Notes: a model not told the origin generated them from the letters alone. 34,404 nt of DNA from Burkholderiaceae bacterium (GCA_022701635.1 JAKOOD010000227.1:1-34404); one strand, 5' to 3'; positions 24,663-33,269 are shown, counted from the stretch's first letter. Numbers and translations: made by a program.

Positions 24663-25943
24663 TCAGGCCTCGCGCCCGAGCCGGAAATCCACGGTCTCCG
24701 GCCGACCCGGCACACGCAGGCTGGCGCGCGCCCGCGGCGCCTCGCTGACCACCTGCCCACGCCTTACCACCGCGCGGCGCGCCGCGCGCAGCCGGATCGC
24801 CTCGACCGGGCCGCCGGCATCGAGCACGACCAGGTCGGCCTTGCAGCCCGGCGCAATGCCGTAGCCCTGCAGGCCGAGGATGCGCGCCGGGGTCTCGGTC
24901 ACGGCCAGGAAGCACTGGTGCATCGCGGCCTGGCCGGTCATCTGCGCCACGTGCAGGCCCATGTGCGCAACTTCCAGCATGTCGCCCGAGCCCATGCCGT
25001 ACCACGGGTCCATCACGCAGTCGTGGCCGAAGGCGACCGGCACGCCCGCGGCCAGCAGTTCCGGCACCCGGGTCATGCCGCGCCGCTTGGGGTAGGTGTC
25101 GTGGCGCCCCTGCAGCGTGATGTTAATCAGGGGATTCGCGATTGCCGCCACGCCGGACTCCGCGATCAACGGCAGCAGCTTGCTCACGTAATAATTGTCC
25201 ATCGAATGCATCGAGGTGAGGTGCGAACCGGTCACGCGTCCCTGCAGCCCGAGGCGCTGGGTTTCATAGGCCAGCGTCTCGATATGGCGCGACAGCGGAT
25301 CGTCGCTTTCGTCGCAATGCATGTCGACCATCAGGCCCTGCGCCGCCGCGTATTCGCACAGCAGGCGCACCGACTCGGCGCCCTGCGCCATGGTGCGCTC
25401 GAAGTGCGGGATGCCGCCGACCACGTCCACGCCCATCGCGATGGCGCGCTTCAGGTTGTCGAAAGCGCTCGGACTGCGCAGCAGGCCGTCCTGGGGAAAG
25501 GCCACCAGCTGCAGGTCGAGGTAAGGCGCGACGCGGCGTTTGACGTCGAGCAGCGCCTCGACCGCCAGCAGGCGGTCGTCGCAGACGTCGACGTGGGTGC
25601 GGATCGCTAACAGCCCGCGCGCTACCGCCCAGTCGCAATACTGCAGTGCGCGTTCGATCAGCGCTTCCTGGGCCAGCTGCGGTTTCAATTCGCCCCACAG
25701 TGCGATACCCTCGAGCAAAGTGCCCGACTGGTTCACGCGCGGCAAGCCGTAGCTGAGCGTTGCATCCATGTGGAAATGGGCGTCGACAAACGGTGCCGAA
25801 ACCAGGTCGCCGCCGGCGTCGATTTCGTGGGCCGCTTGCAACGGCAGGCTGGGACCGACCTCGACGATCGTGTCGCCGCGGATCGCGATGTCGATCTGCT
25901 TGCGGCCGTCGGCCAGGGTGGCGTTGCGAATGACGAGGTCCAT
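24663..25943 (-). CDS. codA: CodA-family cytosine deaminase (amidohydrolase) with altered specificity residue
   Basis: The ATG at 25943 has AAGGA five bases before it and gives 426 residues, the size of E. coli CodA. The amidohydrolase metal ligands are present: HFHMD (His56, His58), HCDE (His209 and catalytic Glu212), SHLTSMHS (His241) and GHD (Asp308). VAFPQDG keeps the substrate-binding Gln (151). ANPLINITLQGRHDTYPKRRGMTRV is nearly as in CodA. The residue after the metal Asp is Cys309, where E. coli has Asp314, a position known to control specificity at C5 of the pyrimidine. The enzyme may therefore prefer 5-methylcytosine, isocytosine or a related ring over cytosine. It is cytoplasmic. 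No codB permease is adjacent. It converges with the truncated rRNA methyltransferase gene with no bases between the stops. Confidence 0.88.
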   Translation of the reverse strand: MDLVIRNATLADGRKQIDIAIRGDTIVEVGPSLPLQAAHEIDAGGDLVSAPFVDAHFHMDATLSYGLPRVNQSGTLLEGIALWGELKPQLAQEALIERALQYCDWAVARGLLAIRTHVDVCDDRLLAVEALLDVKRRVAPYLDLQLVAFPQDGLLRSPSAFDNLKRAIAMGVDVVGGIPHFERTMAQGAESVRLLCEYAAAQGLMVDMHCDESDDPLSRHIETLAYETQRLGLQGRVTGSHLTSMHSMDNYYVSKLLPLIAESGVAAIANPLINITLQGRHDTYPKRRGMTRVPELLAAGVPVAFGHDCVMDPWYGMGSGDMLEVAHMGLHVAQMTGQAAMHQCFLAVTETPARILGLQGYGIAPGCKADLVVLDAGGPVEAIRLRAARRAVVRRGQVVSEAPRARASLRVPGRPETVDFRLGREA

Positions 25944-26113
25944 TTTTTTCCTTCGGCACGGGTAATAAGACCAGCTTATCACATCCAAAACTAATGCTGC
26001 GCCGCAAGATTTCCTTATAAAAACTACACAGAATTTCCTTTTCAACCCTGATGAACGGCTTTACACTAGATCTATTGCAGTGCGTCATAAACTGAATGAA
26101 CAAGGAATTTCCG

Positions 26114-27082
26114 ATGACTTCACTCCCCGATCGCCTGTCCGTCGTGCGCCCCCAATGGGAGGCCCAGTTCGACGCTTTCCATGCGCTGAGCACCCGCGCG
26201 CTCGACAGTGCCGAGCAGCTGTTTGCCCTCAATATCAAGACGTCGCGCGCCTCGGTCGAACAAGCCACCGGCACCCTGCGCCAGATGCTGCATGCAAGCG
26301 ATCCGCGCGACCTGCTCGCCATCGGCAGCCAGGCCCAGGGCCAGTGGCAGCAGATGTTCTCCTATTCACGTGAACTGCTGGGCATCGCCATGGGCGCGCG
26401 CCAGTCCAACTGGAGCACCATCCCGATGCCCGTGCCGGCGCCGATGCCGATGCAGCCGCCGGCGCTGCTGGCGGCCCCGGTCGCCCACGTCATCGAACAG
26501 GCCGGCATCGCGGTCGCCGATGCCGCCACCGTAACGACCGAGATCACAACCACCGCGGTCGACAGCGATGCGGCGCTGGCCGAGGACACGATGGGCGTGG
26601 GCGACCAGACCTCGTCCGCACCGGCGGAAGCGCCGGCCGTGCCGGAGGAGGCACCGACCGAACTCGGCGCCGAAAAGACCGGCGAAGCGCCGTCCGAAGT
26701 GCCGCCCGAACCGGATGCGGCCAAGCCGGCGGCCGATGCCGCGCCGGCCGATGCCGCGGCGGCCGATGCCGCGCCGGCCGACGCCGCTCCCCTGCAGGCC
26801 AAGGCGCTCGACGAGGAAACCAGCGCCAACGTCGCTGCCCTGGTCGACATCGTGATCGCCGACGAGGCGCCGCCGGCCAAGGCCAAGCCGCTGGTCGAAG
26901 CCCTGAACGAACTGGCCCCCAAGCCGGTCGGCGCCGAGCATCCGCTCGCCTCGACCGTGCCGCTGGAAAACGGCAAGCACGTCGAACTGCCGCCGGTGGC
27001 GCCGCTCGACACCACGCCGCCAGTCCAGCTGAGCAACGGCCCAACGCCGGAACGCCGCCGTAGTTCGCGCAAGAAATCATAA
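26114..27082 (+). CDS. Phasin-family protein with long Ala/Pro/Glu-rich tail
   Basis: I start at the ATG at 26114 (AAGGA seven bases upstream) rather than the ATG at 26096. Of 322 residues, the first 95 are a typical phasin domain, all helical: WEAQFDAFHALSTRALDSAEQLFALNIKTSRASVEQAT, then SDPRDLLAIGSQAQGQWQQMFSYSRELLGIA. Phasins coat polyhydroxyalkanoate granules. Residues about 105-315 are low-complexity, rich in Ala, Pro and acidic residues, with short repeats of the type APADAAAADAAPADAA at about 210-230. The protein ends in a basic cluster RRRSSRKKS. Usual phasins are under 200 residues, so the tail is an extension. The basic end could touch DNA, as the tail of PhaF does, but the acidic middle is unlike PhaF. 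No PHA synthase gene is nearby. Confidence 0.87.
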   Translation: MTSLPDRLSVVRPQWEAQFDAFHALSTRALDSAEQLFALNIKTSRASVEQATGTLRQMLHASDPRDLLAIGSQAQGQWQQMFSYSRELLGIAMGARQSNWSTIPMPVPAPMPMQPPALLAAPVAHVIEQAGIAVADAATVTTEITTTAVDSDAALAEDTMGVGDQTSSAPAEAPAVPEEAPTELGAEKTGEAPSEVPPEPDAAKPAADAAPADAAAADAAPADAAPLQAKALDEETSANVAALVDIVIADEAPPAKAKPLVEALNELAPKPVGAEHPLASTVPLENGKHVELPPVAPLDTTPPVQLSNGPTPERRRSSRKKS

Positions 27083-27084
27083 GT

Positions 27085-27149
27085 ACTGCGCGTAAGCACC
27101 GCGCGTAAGCACTGCGCGCAAGCACTACGCGTAAGCACTGCGCTTGAAC
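27085..27149. repeat. Tandem array of five 13-bp units after the phasin gene
   Basis: The unit ACTGCGCGTAAGC is repeated five times without gaps, starting at 27085, 27098, 27111, 27124 and 27137. Units 2 to 4 each differ from it by one base, and the fifth is degraded at its end. It begins three bases after the phasin stop codon. The 13-bp period is not coding. It may be a variable-number repeat. Confidence 0.85.
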
Positions 27150-27178
27150 AGCGCGCCCGAGCACGGCGCGCGCTGTTC
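27146..27178. terminator. Long GC-rich hairpin after the phasin gene
   Basis: GAACAGCGCGC (27146-27156) and GCGCGCTGTTC (27168-27178) are perfect complements with an 11-nt loop. A second small stem (CGCCTGTAGGCG) follows at once. There is no T-run, so this is a pause or 3'-protection structure rather than a proven terminator. It separates the phasin and ABC transporter genes. Confidence 0.5.
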
Positions 27179-27307
27179 CGCCTGTAGGCGCCCCGCCTGC
27201 AAGCGCTGCGCAAAGGTAGTACATTAGCGGGCCTTGGCCCGCTTCCAACGATCCCTGAACATCGCTGGCGGGCTTCGGCTTGCTTTCTTTTTTCAACGGG
27301 ATAATCA

Positions 27308-29080
27308 ATGGGTTTGGCTAGCCTGATCGGCGGCTTCGTGCGCCGGCATTGGCGTTCTTATGCGTCCTCGGCGGTGATGCTGTTCGGCGTGTCGCTATGC
27401 TCGGTGCTGGTGCCGCGCAAGGTCGGCGCGATGATCGACGGCCTGGCGGCGCACCGCCTCGGCGGCAACGATCTGACCATCCAGTTGCTGGAACTGCTCG
27501 GCCTGGGCCTGGCGATCTACGTCCTGCGCGTGGCCTGGCGCCTGCGCCTGTATTCGGCGGCCTACCGCCTCGGCGTCGAGCTGCGCACGCGCCTGTATGC
27601 GCGGCTGTCGGCCCAGGGCCCGGCGTTCTACCAGCGCCAGCGCACCGGCGACCTGATGGCGCTGGCCACCAACGACATCGACGCCATCGAACAGGCGTCC
27701 GGCGAAGCGATGCTGGCCGGCTTCGACGGCACCCTGACACTGATCATGGTGCTGGGCATCATGCTGCTCGGCGTCGACTGGCGCTTGACCCTGATCGCGC
27801 TGCTGCCGTTCCCGTTGATGGGGGTGGCGTTCTGGCACATCTCGCGCCATATCCACACCGCATCCGGCGACTCGCTCACGCGCTTTTCCAAATTGAACGA
27901 CCATGTGCAGGAATCCTTGAGCGGCGTGCGCACGCTGCGCGCGCTCGGCCTGGAACAGCGCAGCAGCCAGCAATTCTCGGCACTGGCCGCCGCCGCCGCC
28001 GACGCCAGCCTCACCGCGCAGAAATGGGAAGCCGCCTACGAACCGGCGGTCGGCCTGACCCTTACCGCCGCTACCGGCCTGACGCTCGGCCTGGGTGGCT
28101 ACCTGGTGTGGCAGGGCCAGCTCACCATCGGTCTGCTGACCAGTTTTACCATGTACCTGGGCCAGCTGATCTGGCCGATGTTCGCGGCCGGCTGGGTGCT
28201 GTCGCTGATCGAACGCGGACGCGCCGCGCTGGCGCGCCTGGAGCCGCTGCTCGACGCCCCGCTCACGGTCGACGACCACGGCACCGTCCAGCAACTGGCG
28301 CGCGGCCCACTGGTGCTGAAGGACGTCCGCTTCACCTACGGCGGCCAGGAAGGGCCGGGATCGGGAAACAGCGCGCCCGCGCTGAACGACATCTCGCTGC
28401 GCCTGGAACCGGGCCAGACCCTGGGCCTGGTCGGCGCCACCGGCGCCGGCAAATCGACGCTGCTGCGGGTGCTGCTGCGCCAGGCCACGCCGCAGCATGG
28501 CACGGTCACCTGGGGCGGCCATGCGCTCGACGCCTACACGCTGGCGACGCTGCGCGCGGGCCTGAGCTGGGTGCCGCAGGAATCCTTCCTGTTCTCGGCC
28601 TCGATCGCCGAGAACATCGCACTGGGCCGCCCCGGCGCCTCGCGCGAGGAGATCGAGGGGGCGGCGAAAATGGCGGCCATCCACGACGACATCCTGCGCT
28701 TCCCGTACGGCTACGACACCCCGGTCGGCGAAAAAGGCATCACGCTGTCCGGCGGCCAGCGCCAGCGCGTGGCGATCGCGCGTTCGCTGCTGGCCCGGAG
28801 CAGCCTGCTGCTGCTGGACGATGCTCTGTCGGCGGTCGATACCGGCACCGAGACCAGCATCCTCGAGCACTTCGACGAATTGCGCCGCACGCGCCCGGAA
28901 CTGTCGGTGATCATCGCCAGCCACCGCCTGTCGGCCGTGGTCAAGGCCGACCTGACGGTGGTGCTGCGCGACGGCCGCATCGTCGAATCGGGCACCCACG
29001 AACAACTGCTGGCGCGCGACGGCTGGTATGCCAGCCAATGGCGCTATCAACAACTGGAGGCCAGCCTCGATGCAGTCTGA
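27308..29080 (+). CDS. mdlA: ABC exporter half-transporter, MdlA-like (degenerate ATP site)
   Basis: The 590-residue protein has an N-terminal six-helix exporter domain (about 15-310) and a C-terminal ATPase. The Walker A is GATGAGKST at 376-384, the Q loop WVPQESFLFSASIAENIALG, the signature LSGGQRQRVAIARSLL near 480, and the switch His in IIASHRLSAV. The Walker B is LLLLDDALSAVD, with Asp505 where the catalytic Glu should be. This is also the form seen in E. coli MdlA and in the degenerate half of heterodimeric exporters such as TM287/288 and BmrCD. It overlaps the next gene by 11 bp, so the two halves are made together and should form one heterodimer in the inner membrane. The substrate is unknown, with drug or lipid-like molecules typical for the family. 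Confidence 0.9.
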   Translation: MGLASLIGGFVRRHWRSYASSAVMLFGVSLCSVLVPRKVGAMIDGLAAHRLGGNDLTIQLLELLGLGLAIYVLRVAWRLRLYSAAYRLGVELRTRLYARLSAQGPAFYQRQRTGDLMALATNDIDAIEQASGEAMLAGFDGTLTLIMVLGIMLLGVDWRLTLIALLPFPLMGVAFWHISRHIHTASGDSLTRFSKLNDHVQESLSGVRTLRALGLEQRSSQQFSALAAAAADASLTAQKWEAAYEPAVGLTLTAATGLTLGLGGYLVWQGQLTIGLLTSFTMYLGQLIWPMFAAGWVLSLIERGRAALARLEPLLDAPLTVDDHGTVQQLARGPLVLKDVRFTYGGQEGPGSGNSAPALNDISLRLEPGQTLGLVGATGAGKSTLLRVLLRQATPQHGTVTWGGHALDAYTLATLRAGLSWVPQESFLFSASIAENIALGRPGASREEIEGAAKMAAIHDDILRFPYGYDTPVGEKGITLSGGQRQRVAIARSLLARSSLLLLDDALSAVDTGTETSILEHFDELRRTRPELSVIIASHRLSAVVKADLTVVLRDGRIVESGTHEQLLARDGWYASQWRYQQLEASLDAV

Positions 29081-30884
29081 CGCGGACAACGACAAGACCA
29101 AGGGCGCATCCAAGGACCAGGCGTTCCGGGCGCTCGGCCTGCTGCGGCGCGCCGCCGAACCCGACCGCGTCCACCTGAAATGGGCCACCGGCTGGCTGAT
29201 CCTCGCCGCCGCCCTCGAAGTGCTCGGTCCCCTGCTCGGCAAGAAGCTGATCGACGAGCACCTGCTGCCGCACCACCTCGACTGGACCCGCATGGCGCTG
29301 CTCCTGGGGGGCGTGCTGCTCACCGGCTGGGCGGCGTCGTGGCTGCGCTTCCTCCAGCTGGTGCGCCTGTCCGGCCTGGCGATGCGCTCGGTACAGCGCC
29401 TGCGCGAATGGGTGTACGGCCACGTGCTGCGCCTGCCGATGGCCTTCTTCGACAAGGCCATCACCGGCCAGCTGGTCAGCCGCGTCACCAACGACACCGA
29501 GGCCGTCAAGACCCTCTACATCCAGGTGCTGTTCGTGATCCTCGACAGCAGCATCGTGCTGGTCGGGACCTCGATCGCGATGGCCTGGCTCGACTGGCGC
29601 CTGATGCTGATCGTGCTGGCGCTGGTGCCGGCGGTGCTCGGCATCGTCTGGCTGTACCAGAAGCTGTCGGCGCCAGCGGTCACGCGCGCCCGCGCCCTGC
29701 GCAGCGACATCAACGCCCAGATGGCGGAATCGATCGGCGGCATGAGCGTGCTGCAGGCGAACAATGCCCAGCACCGCTTCGGCGAGCGCTTCGCCGGCAC
29801 CAACCAGCAGCACTACACGGCGCGCGTGGCCGAGCTGCGCGCCAACGCCTTCCTGCTGCGCCCCGCGCTCGACTTCCTCAACGTGGTGCTGCTGGCGGTG
29901 GTGATCTTCAGCTTCGGCCAGCGCAGCCTGAACGGGATCGAAGTCGGCGTGCTGTACGCCTTCATCAGCTACATCGCGCGCGTGGTCGAGCCGCTCATCC
30001 AGATCACGATGCAGTTCAGCGGCCTTCAGCAGGCGGTGGTCGCCACGGCGCGCGTGTCGGTCCTGCTCGACGAGACCGGGGCGCCCGAACATGGGCGCCG
30101 CCGAGCCGCCGAAGGGCGCAAGGCCGATGGACCGTCGAACATCGACCCTGACGCCCCGGCGGTGCGCGTGCGCAACCTGAACTTCGCCTACATCGAAGGC
30201 CAGACCGTGCTGCATGATCTGTCGCTCGAAATACCGCGCGGCGCCTTTGTCGGCATCGTCGGCCACACCGGCAGCGGCAAGTCGACGCTGCTGTCGCTGC
30301 TGCTGCGCTACTATCCGGCGACGCGGGGCAGCATCGAACTGTACGGCGAGCCGCTGGCCGCGATCGACAACGAACGCTTCCGCAGCGAAGTCGGCCTGGT
30401 GCCCCAGGACCCGTTCCTGCTGGCGGCATCGGCGCGCGAGAACATCGACATGGGACGCGGCCTATCCAGCGAGGCGATCGAGGCGGCGGCGCGCGCGGCC
30501 CATGCCCACGGCTTCATCGCGGCGCTGGAGAACGGCTACGACACCCCGCTCGGCGAAGGCGGTTCGCGCCTGTCGTCCGGCCAGAAGCAGTTGATCGCGA
30601 TCGCGCGCGCCCTGGCCGGCAAGCCGCGCGTGCTGCTGCTGGACGAAGCCACCTCGCGCATCGACAGCCAGACCGAGCAGATCGTGCAGCAGGCGCTGAC
30701 CGAATTGCGCGGCAAGGTGACCATCATCGCGATCGCGCACCGGCTGTCGACGATCCGCGACGCCGACCGCATCATCGTGCTGAACCACGGCCGCATCAGC
30801 GAAGCCGGCAGCCACGAGGCGTTGATGCACATCGAAGGCGGTCTCTACCAGCGGCTCTACCTGCTGCAGCAACTGGCAAGCTGA
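29070..30884 (+). CDS. mdlB: ABC exporter half-transporter, MdlB-like (consensus catalytic half)
   Basis: The ATG at 29070, with GGAGG nine bases upstream inside the previous gene, gives 604 residues. An extra N-terminal stretch of about 25 polar residues (SDADNDKTKGASKDQAFRA) precedes the six-helix domain. The ATPase has GHTGSGKST at 398-406, LVPQDPFLLAASARENIDMG, and a Walker B LLLDEATSRIDSQTE with catalytic Glu526, followed by IIAIAHRLSTIRDAD. The signature reads LSSGQ instead of LSGGQ (501-505), as in MdlB. In a heterodimer, the site built from this Walker B and the partner's intact LSGGQ would be the active one. A short linker at about 340-365 (GAPEHGRRRAAEGRKADG) between membrane and ATPase domains is unusually basic. 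Confidence 0.9.
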   Translation: MQSDADNDKTKGASKDQAFRALGLLRRAAEPDRVHLKWATGWLILAAALEVLGPLLGKKLIDEHLLPHHLDWTRMALLLGGVLLTGWAASWLRFLQLVRLSGLAMRSVQRLREWVYGHVLRLPMAFFDKAITGQLVSRVTNDTEAVKTLYIQVLFVILDSSIVLVGTSIAMAWLDWRLMLIVLALVPAVLGIVWLYQKLSAPAVTRARALRSDINAQMAESIGGMSVLQANNAQHRFGERFAGTNQQHYTARVAELRANAFLLRPALDFLNVVLLAVVIFSFGQRSLNGIEVGVLYAFISYIARVVEPLIQITMQFSGLQQAVVATARVSVLLDETGAPEHGRRRAAEGRKADGPSNIDPDAPAVRVRNLNFAYIEGQTVLHDLSLEIPRGAFVGIVGHTGSGKSTLLSLLLRYYPATRGSIELYGEPLAAIDNERFRSEVGLVPQDPFLLAASARENIDMGRGLSSEAIEAAARAAHAHGFIAALENGYDTPLGEGGSRLSSGQKQLIAIARALAGKPRVLLLDEATSRIDSQTEQIVQQALTELRGKVTIIAIAHRLSTIRDADRIIVLNHGRISEAGSHEALMHIEGGLYQRLYLLQQLAS

Positions 30885-30895
30885 TCCAGCTTTTT
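30878..30895 (+). terminator. Small intrinsic-terminator-like hairpin at the end of the ABC operon
   Basis: AAGCTG (30878-30883) and CAGCTT (30887-30892) form a 6-bp stem around ATC, continuing into three more Ts. The stem includes the stop codon of the second ABC gene. The stem is short and the T-run brief, so efficiency is doubtful. Confidence 0.4.
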
Positions 30896-31006
30896 GGTAG
30901 ACATTTGCATCATAAGGACGCAAATATGGCTTGATATCCCACCAAGGTATGTCTTTTTTTCGCATACAAGAGATAAAAAAAGCGTCTTTCTGCTATGCAA
31001 CAGGCC

Positions 31007-31012
31007 TATAAT
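31007..31012 (+). promoter_or_regulatory. Consensus -10 box before the diguanylate cyclase gene
   Basis: TATAAT matches the consensus exactly and lies 66 bp before the TTG start at 31078. No good -35 hexamer stands 16-18 bp upstream (GTCTTT at 17 bp), so the promoter may need an activator. The surrounding gap of 193 bp is A+T-rich with runs of T and A. Confidence 0.4.
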
Positions 31013-31077
31013 CCCAAGCTTGGTAACAGGAACAGTCTCATTCATTCTTGGACAGCCTATCCTTGGGGAGAGCTATC

Positions 31078-33192
31078 TTGGCAGGCCTGCATTGGGCATC
31101 GCAATACCGAAGCAAGCGCGCAATCCTGCGCGCGCCGCTGCTATCGCTGTTGCTGGCGTACGGCACCGCCTTCGCTGCCGCCCCGGCAGCGGCGCCGGCC
31201 ACCGCTGCCGGCATCGTCTCGCCGCTGTACAAGCAACTCGCCGAGATCCAGGAAATCGTCCGCATCAACCCGCAGCGCGCGCTGCCGATGCTCGACAAGC
31301 TGGCCACGGAACTGCCCGCGGCCACGCCCGGCGAACGCGCCAATTTCCTGAGTCTGTCCTGCATCGCCCAATTCCGCCTGGGCCACAACGAACGGGCGCT
31401 GCCGCTGTGCGAACAGGCACTGGCGCTGGGCCGCCGGTATAACGACGAGGACGCCATCGCGCGCGCCCTGCTGGCCAAGGCCTATGCGCTGTTCGCGATG
31501 AACGAGGTAGCGCAGTCGCACCAGCTGGTGTGGGAAGCCGAGAAGCTGGCCGTCGACAGCCAGGACCGCGAACTGCGCCTGCGCGCCATGGTCTCGTCCG
31601 GCGAGTCGTATGCCGAGGACGGCAACTTCCCGAGCGCCCTGAACCGGATCCAGGGGGCCGTCACCCAGGCACGCCAGAGCGGCGACCCGCTGTCCATCGT
31701 GATCACGCTGAATTCGCTGGCTTACCTGTACAACCAGATGCGCGAGAACGGCAAGGCCTTCGACGCGCTCGACGAAGCCTACCGCGCCGCCAAGACGCTG
31801 GATTCGCCGGCACGCCTGGCGACGCTGAAGAACACCGAATACGGCGCGGCCATCGATTCCGGCCAGCTGCAGCGCGGCCTGAAGCTCATGCGCGAGGAAC
31901 TCGATCTGGTGCGCCAGATCGGCGCCGACCCGATGATCGCCACCGCACTGGTCAACCTGTCGGACTGCCTCCTGAAGCTGCGCAACCACCACGCCGCGCT
32001 GACCTATGCCCAGCAGGCGCTGGAACAGGGCCGCAAGCTCAAGGACGAGCGCGTGATGTCCACCGCGCGCCTGAACATCGGCCAAGCCTACCTGGCGATG
32101 GGCCGCCTCGCGGAAGGCAAGAAAAGCATCGAGGAAGGCATGGCCTGGTACGAGAAGTCCGGCCACAAGCCCGACCTGCAGATGATGCTGACCGAATACG
32201 GCGATGCGCTGGAACGCGCGGGTGACTTTGCGGGCGCGGTGGGCGCCTACCACCGCGAGCGCGCGCTGTCGAACGAACTGTTCGAGAAGCGCCGCCAGAA
32301 GGCGATGCTGGAGCTGCAGGAAAAGTACGAAGCCGACAAGCGCCAGCGCCAGATCGAACTGCTGCGCCAGGAAAACCAGGTCAAGTCGACCGAGATCGAC
32401 AACCGCCGCCTGCAGCAGCGCGTCTGGTGGCTGCTGGCCACCGTCTTCGCGCTGGCGTCGGCGATCGTCTTCATGTTGTACCGCAAGGTGCGCCAGGCCA
32501 ACGCCCAGCTGGAAGAAAAGAACCAGGAACTGAAGCAGCAGAGCGCGCGCGATCCGCTGACCGGCCTGTACAACCGCCGCCACTTCCAGGAATACATGCG
32601 CGGCCACCAGGATACGGAACGCCGTGGCGCCGGCCTGAATCCGCAGGGCGACGACATGGTCAGCGCCCTGTTCCTGCTCGACGTCGACCACTTCAAGCAC
32701 ATCAACGACACCTACGGCCACGGCGCCGGCGACGCGGTGCTGCGCGAGATCGCCACCGGCCTGCGCGAGATCCTGCGCGAGACCGATATGATCGTACGCT
32801 GGGGCGGCGAGGAATTCCTGGCCTTCCTGCCGGCGGTGCCGCGCGGCGGCCTGGACGAAGTCGCGCTGCGCCTGCTGAGCGGCATCCCGGCGCGCACCAT
32901 CGACTACCAGGGCATGCCATTGTCGGTCAACGTGTCGATCGGCTTCGCGCCCTTCCCGCTGGTGCGCGGCGCGGCGCTGTCGTGGGAGCGCGCCGTCAAC
33001 ATCGTCGACATGGCGCTGTACCTGGCCAAGGGCCACGGCCGCAACCGCGCCTACGGCGTGCGCGGCATCAAGCGACTCGATCCGGCGGCCCTGCTGGAAG
33101 TCGAACAGGACATCGAGCGCGCGCGCCGCGCAGGACTGGTCGAGCTCTCGGTCGTGCAGGGCGGCATGCCGGTGCTGCGCGCCGTGTCCTGA
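31078..33192 (+). CDS. TPR-repeat diguanylate cyclase (GGDEF), membrane-anchored
   Basis: No ATG fits; the TTG at 31078, with GGGGAG seven bases upstream, gives 704 residues. A signal sequence or anchor (LLSLLLAYGTAFAAAPAAAP) is followed by a periplasmic sensor of tetratricopeptide repeats (about 50-400), for example RANFLSLSCIAQFRLGHNERALPLCEQALALG and ALTYAQQALEQGRKLKDERVMSTARLNIGQAYLAMG. A coiled coil leads to a transmembrane helix (WWLLATVFALASAIVFMLY, about 450-470), a second coiled coil, and the GGDEF domain beginning DPLTGLYNRRHF near 492. The active site is GGEEF at 576-580. An inhibitory RxxD site (RETD) stands five residues before it. It should make cyclic di-GMP in response to a periplasmic cue and be product-inhibited. 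Confidence 0.92.
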   Translation: MAGLHWASQYRSKRAILRAPLLSLLLAYGTAFAAAPAAAPATAAGIVSPLYKQLAEIQEIVRINPQRALPMLDKLATELPAATPGERANFLSLSCIAQFRLGHNERALPLCEQALALGRRYNDEDAIARALLAKAYALFAMNEVAQSHQLVWEAEKLAVDSQDRELRLRAMVSSGESYAEDGNFPSALNRIQGAVTQARQSGDPLSIVITLNSLAYLYNQMRENGKAFDALDEAYRAAKTLDSPARLATLKNTEYGAAIDSGQLQRGLKLMREELDLVRQIGADPMIATALVNLSDCLLKLRNHHAALTYAQQALEQGRKLKDERVMSTARLNIGQAYLAMGRLAEGKKSIEEGMAWYEKSGHKPDLQMMLTEYGDALERAGDFAGAVGAYHRERALSNELFEKRRQKAMLELQEKYEADKRQRQIELLRQENQVKSTEIDNRRLQQRVWWLLATVFALASAIVFMLYRKVRQANAQLEEKNQELKQQSARDPLTGLYNRRHFQEYMRGHQDTERRGAGLNPQGDDMVSALFLLDVDHFKHINDTYGHGAGDAVLREIATGLREILRETDMIVRWGGEEFLAFLPAVPRGGLDEVALRLLSGIPARTIDYQGMPLSVNVSIGFAPFPLVRGAALSWERAVNIVDMALYLAKGHGRNRAYGVRGIKRLDPAALLEVEQDIERARRAGLVELSVVQGGMPVLRAVS

Positions 33193-33237
33193 ACCTTCGA
33201 CCAGGCACACCCCTTCGTTCTTTTGTTGGCGCGTCAC

Positions 33238-33265
33238 CGTCGCCCCCGCGCGGGCGGGGACGACG
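33238..33265. repeat. REP-like hairpin between convergent genes
   Basis: CGTCGCCCCCGC (33238-33249) faces GCGGGGACGACG (33254-33265) with one mismatch and a 4-nt loop. It is the same family as 5685-5725. It stands between the ends of the cyclase gene (+) and the lipoprotein gene (-) and could serve both as a transcript end. Confidence 0.75.
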
Positions 33266-33269
33266 TCAT

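Noticed and set aside
26740-26790. Short repeats of GCCGATGCCGCG type, considered as CRISPR or a minisatellite
   Set aside because: They are in frame with the phasin gene and encode its Ala/Asp-rich tail; there are no unique spacers of constant length.
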